Assembly: GCF_000327285.1 (NCBI RefSeq)
Contig: NZ_HE998568.1
Location: forward strand, 62,001-126,000
DNA: 64,000 nt
Direction: 5' to 3'
Source: Holdemania massiliensis AP2
GTDB taxonomy: Bacteria > Bacillota_I > Bacilli_A > Erysipelotrichales > Erysipelotrichaceae
Shown: positions 62,071 to 64,000 of the stretch, piece after piece
How the letters are laid out: each line of letters starts with the position of its first letter
Numbering within the stretch: the stretch's first letter is position 1
Position numbers and translations under genes: made by a program
The notes under the pieces: generated by a model
What the model saw: the letters and a program-made list of their open reading frames with translations, nothing else
Database searches by the model: none
What the model was told of the DNA's origin: nothing

Positions 62071-63209
62071 TGTTGATAACCTCCCTGAACATAGACCACC
62101 TTGCCCTGCATGAAGACCTTTTCCACACGTCCCGCATAAGTTTCAATCGGATTATCGCTCCAGATTACAAAATCAGCGTCTTTTCCGGCTTCAATCGAGC
62201 CGATGCGGTCAGCGCAGCCCAGCATCTTCGCGGCTTGAAGCGTCAGCATGTTCAGTACATCTTCACTGTTTCCGCAGGCCCGCATCATCCGCGCCGCTGT
62301 CCAGATCAGTCCTTCTTTGCCGTTAGGATTGTTGCCGACCGTCGCCATCGCGACCGGCAAACCCTGTTTATATAATGCATACAAGCCTTCCAGATCCGCT
62401 TTTTGCGAATAAGCGTTAAAGCCATAGGAAAGGTTGCCCAGAATCACGCCCTGCGTCTTGTCCAGCAGATCCACATCCTCCGCATGAATATCATATCCCA
62501 GAGCCAGGATCGGCTTTAAGTCATAGTCTTCACATACTCGCAGAATCCCGCGCAGCTCAGCGGCATTGTTGGCGGCGATCACAAGCGGCATTTCCTTCGC
62601 CAGCACTTTTTTTAACGCCTTGGCTTTCTCATCCCGCTTGGTTTCCGGCTGACTTTCATCATAGGCCTGAGCCTGACGCAGCGCCTCTTTCAGCAAACTG
62701 AAGATGCCCATTTTCGTCATCGGCTGAACCTGCCGTGAACCATAAGCCTCCTTAACCTGATCGGTGACCGAGCCCTTCATCCCCACTTCATCCTTCACCA
62801 GCATCTTAAACGGGTTGATGCCGGCGGTTCTGAATACGGCCATCTGACCGCCCAGAATATTGGAATTACTCGGCGCCGCGGCTAAAGCTGTAATTCCGTA
62901 GGTATACGGCGCCTGTTCGCTGACACAGTCCCCATCATAAGCATATAAAGCCTTTAAATGTGGTGTAAGCGGATCGCTCTTTTCGTCGTTATCGCGAACT
63001 TCCCCGCGCCGGATCGCCATCCCCAGCTCACTCATCGCATCGATAAAGCCTGGCAGAATGACCTTCCCGGAAGCGTCGATAAAGCCTTCCGCTTTTTCCT
63101 TTAAACCCGTTCCGACCGCGACGATCTTTCCCTCGTCAATCAGGATGTCGCCCTGCTTCAGCACTTCACCGGTACCGGTGTGAACCGTGCCGCCTGTAAT
63201 ACAAATCAT
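62067..63209 (-). CDS. Amidohydrolase-like protein without metal ligands (probable pseudoenzyme)
   Basis: 380 residues from the ATG at 63209, which follows GAGGAGGGATTGG. Clearly a paralogue of the next gene over its whole length (IGSIEAGKDADFVIWSDNP matches). Every metal ligand is changed: HSH becomes MSE in IDAMSELGM, the His strand becomes VIAANNAAE, the second His becomes ALGYD and the Asp becomes MATVGNN. The fold is intact and the frame is open, so it is probably a regulatory or structural partner rather than a decayed gene. Confidence 0.85.
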   Translation of the reverse strand: MICITGGTVHTGTGEVLKQGDILIDEGKIVAVGTGLKEKAEGFIDASGKVILPGFIDAMSELGMAIRRGEVRDNDEKSDPLTPHLKALYAYDGDCVSEQAPYTYGITALAAAPSNSNILGGQMAVFRTAGINPFKMLVKDEVGMKGSVTDQVKEAYGSRQVQPMTKMGIFSLLKEALRQAQAYDESQPETKRDEKAKALKKVLAKEMPLVIAANNAAELRGILRVCEDYDLKPILALGYDIHAEDVDLLDKTQGVILGNLSYGFNAYSQKADLEGLYALYKQGLPVAMATVGNNPNGKEGLIWTAARMMRACGNSEDVLNMLTLQAAKMLGCADRIGSIEAGKDADFVIWSDNPIETYAGRVEKVFMQGKVVYVQGGYQQ

Positions 63210-63297
63210 CCAATCCCTCCTCAAGAATCATGTCTTTATTGTACGCCAGAGCATGTGGGAAAGGCAAGCCGCAGATTTTTTGCGAAAGTTTATTTTC

Positions 63298-63315
63298 AAA
63301 GCTGCTGTCAGCTTT
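63298..63315. terminator. Weak hairpin after the YolD-like gene
   Basis: AAAGCTG/CAGCTTT with loop CTGT, about 30 bases past the stop at 63348. The T tract is poor on the minus strand. Confidence 0.35.
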
Positions 63316-63347
63316 CATTTTATTTTGATCTGACAGAAGAAAAAGAC

Positions 63348-63806
63348 TTACCCTGGAAAATCAAGGCCGCCTGAAATGGGAAACAGATCACTGTCAAGCT
63401 GCCGCAGATCCGCAAAGGCAACGCGGGTGCCGTCCGTAAAAATGATATGTTTTTGGTACGAATCAATCTTTTTCAGCCGCCCTTTTTTCATCATGTATGC
63501 GCCGCCGACCTTTTTTTCATCCTTCACAAAATAAAGAACTTCAATCAGAGGCTGTCGCTGAATTTGCGTGAGGAGGTATTGCAGCTGTTTGTCCAAAAAA
63601 CGTTTCTCATCTTCATCCAGCACAATCTTTTCCTCTGTTAACCGCGCGGCTTCTTCAATTTCCTCTTCGTATCCAGTCAAGGCCGCAAACGGATTAAACT
63701 GCGCTGCCCGATCCATCCGCGCCATCGGAGGATGGATTTTGGAAACCGGGTGGGGAAGATCAATCAGGTCTTCATAGGGAAAATAAATGGGATCCTGTGC
63801 TTTCAT
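63348..63806 (-). CDS. YolD-like protein next to a Y-family polymerase
   Basis: 152 residues. The MARMDRAAQFNPFAALTGYEEEI stretch near residue 29 is the mark of small proteins that in Firmicutes accompany Y-family polymerase genes. The C-terminal part contains an OB/Sm-like strand region GRLKKIDSYQKHIIFTDGTRVAF. Exact role unknown. Its ribosome-binding site AAGGAGG overlaps the polymerase stop codon, so the two form an operon. Confidence 0.82.
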   Translation of the reverse strand: MKAQDPIYFPYEDLIDLPHPVSKIHPPMARMDRAAQFNPFAALTGYEEEIEEAARLTEEKIVLDEDEKRFLDKQLQYLLTQIQRQPLIEVLYFVKDEKKVGGAYMMKKGRLKKIDSYQKHIIFTDGTRVAFADLRQLDSDLFPISGGLDFPG

Positions 63807-63818
63807 GAAGTTTCCTCC

Positions 63819-64000
63819 TTATGCTTTATGCCCGCCGATCTGCTGGTTGCGCTTGATCGTCGTCGCACCTTCGACAAGATTAGTCCCTTTCAGTACGGCA
63901 TTCTTGCCATATTTCCGTTTGATCTCTAAAATCGCCTGCTGCACCTGCTTTTCTTTTTCCAGCTCCTGACTTTCCTGACGACGCTGGCGCAGAATCGCTT
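63819..64000 (-). CDS. Y-family DNA polymerase (C-terminal end only)
   Basis: The last 60 codons of a gene that starts beyond the window. The end contains IKRKYGKNAVLKGTNLVEG followed by ATTIKRNQQIGGHKA, a well known C-terminus of UmuC/DinB-like polymerases of Firmicutes, which copy damaged DNA. The final codon is followed directly by the ribosome-binding site of the YolD-like gene. Confidence 0.88.
   Translation of the reverse strand, partial: AILRQRRQESQELEKEKQVQQAILEIKRKYGKNAVLKGTNLVEGATTIKRNQQIGGHKA

Overview
The window looks like chromosome from a gut-type anaerobic Firmicute, most likely in or near Erysipelotrichales. This placement is inferred: purine-rich ribosome-binding sites precede almost every gene, GC is moderate (roughly 45-50% by eye), intrinsic terminators are abundant, and there are a T-box leader, [FeFe] hydrogenases, ECF and PTS transport and many lipoproteins. 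No ribosomal or other phylogenetic marker is present. No rRNA, tRNA, CRISPR array or intact insertion sequence was seen.

Layout. 1-4207: a partial PTS permease, its probable RpiR regulator, an S9 peptidase, a tiny membrane protein and a GNAT acetyltransferase. 4264-21731: a large peptide-uptake region with one dppB-C-D-F transporter and six family-5 substrate-binding lipoproteins, most with their own terminator; a seventh lies at 30012-31604 behind a T-box. An M14 carboxypeptidase sits inside this block, together with an AT-rich island (11331-12840) that encodes a minimal RiPP pathway: a 35-residue precursor-like peptide, a PqqD-like recognition protein and a radical SAM/SPASM maturase whose frame breaks at an A-AAA-AAG heptamer. 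22040-29769: a PHP phosphoesterase, a YggS-type PLP protein, a small membrane protein, a YtaF/MntP-type protein, two aminotransferases, an MFS exporter and an ECF S component. 32065-35438: a diguanylate cyclase, a C39-like lipoprotein peptidase behind a long, highly structured untranslated region, and a Nudix hydrolase. 35455-40035: a hydrogenase module (SpoIIE-type phosphatase, sensory-type [FeFe] hydrogenase with PAS, small [2Fe-2S] protein, second [FeFe] hydrogenase). 40036-43027: a gene-poor stretch, a tocopherol-cyclase-like protein and a HAD phosphatase. 43141-51935: two c-di-GMP proteins, a Tat-exported flavoprotein, a TetR regulator, a nitroreductase and a YcxB-like protein. 52107-64000: TypA, a flotillin, a D-Ala-D-Ala carboxypeptidase, a BceAB-like ABC system led by a 29-residue hydrophobic peptide, a pair of amidohydrolases of which one has lost its metal ligands, and a small protein next to the C-terminus of a Y-family DNA polymerase.

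How the genes fit together. Peptide handling is the main theme: one permease, seven receptors in two sequence subgroups, secreted or cytosolic peptidases (S9, M14, C39-like), and one receptor under probable amino-acid starvation control. Hydrogen metabolism and sensing, and c-di-GMP turnover, form two further functional groups. The best candidates for undescribed biology are the frameshifted RiPP island, the structured RNA at 34468-34682, the active/inactive amidohydrolase pair, and the small-peptide-led ABC operon.
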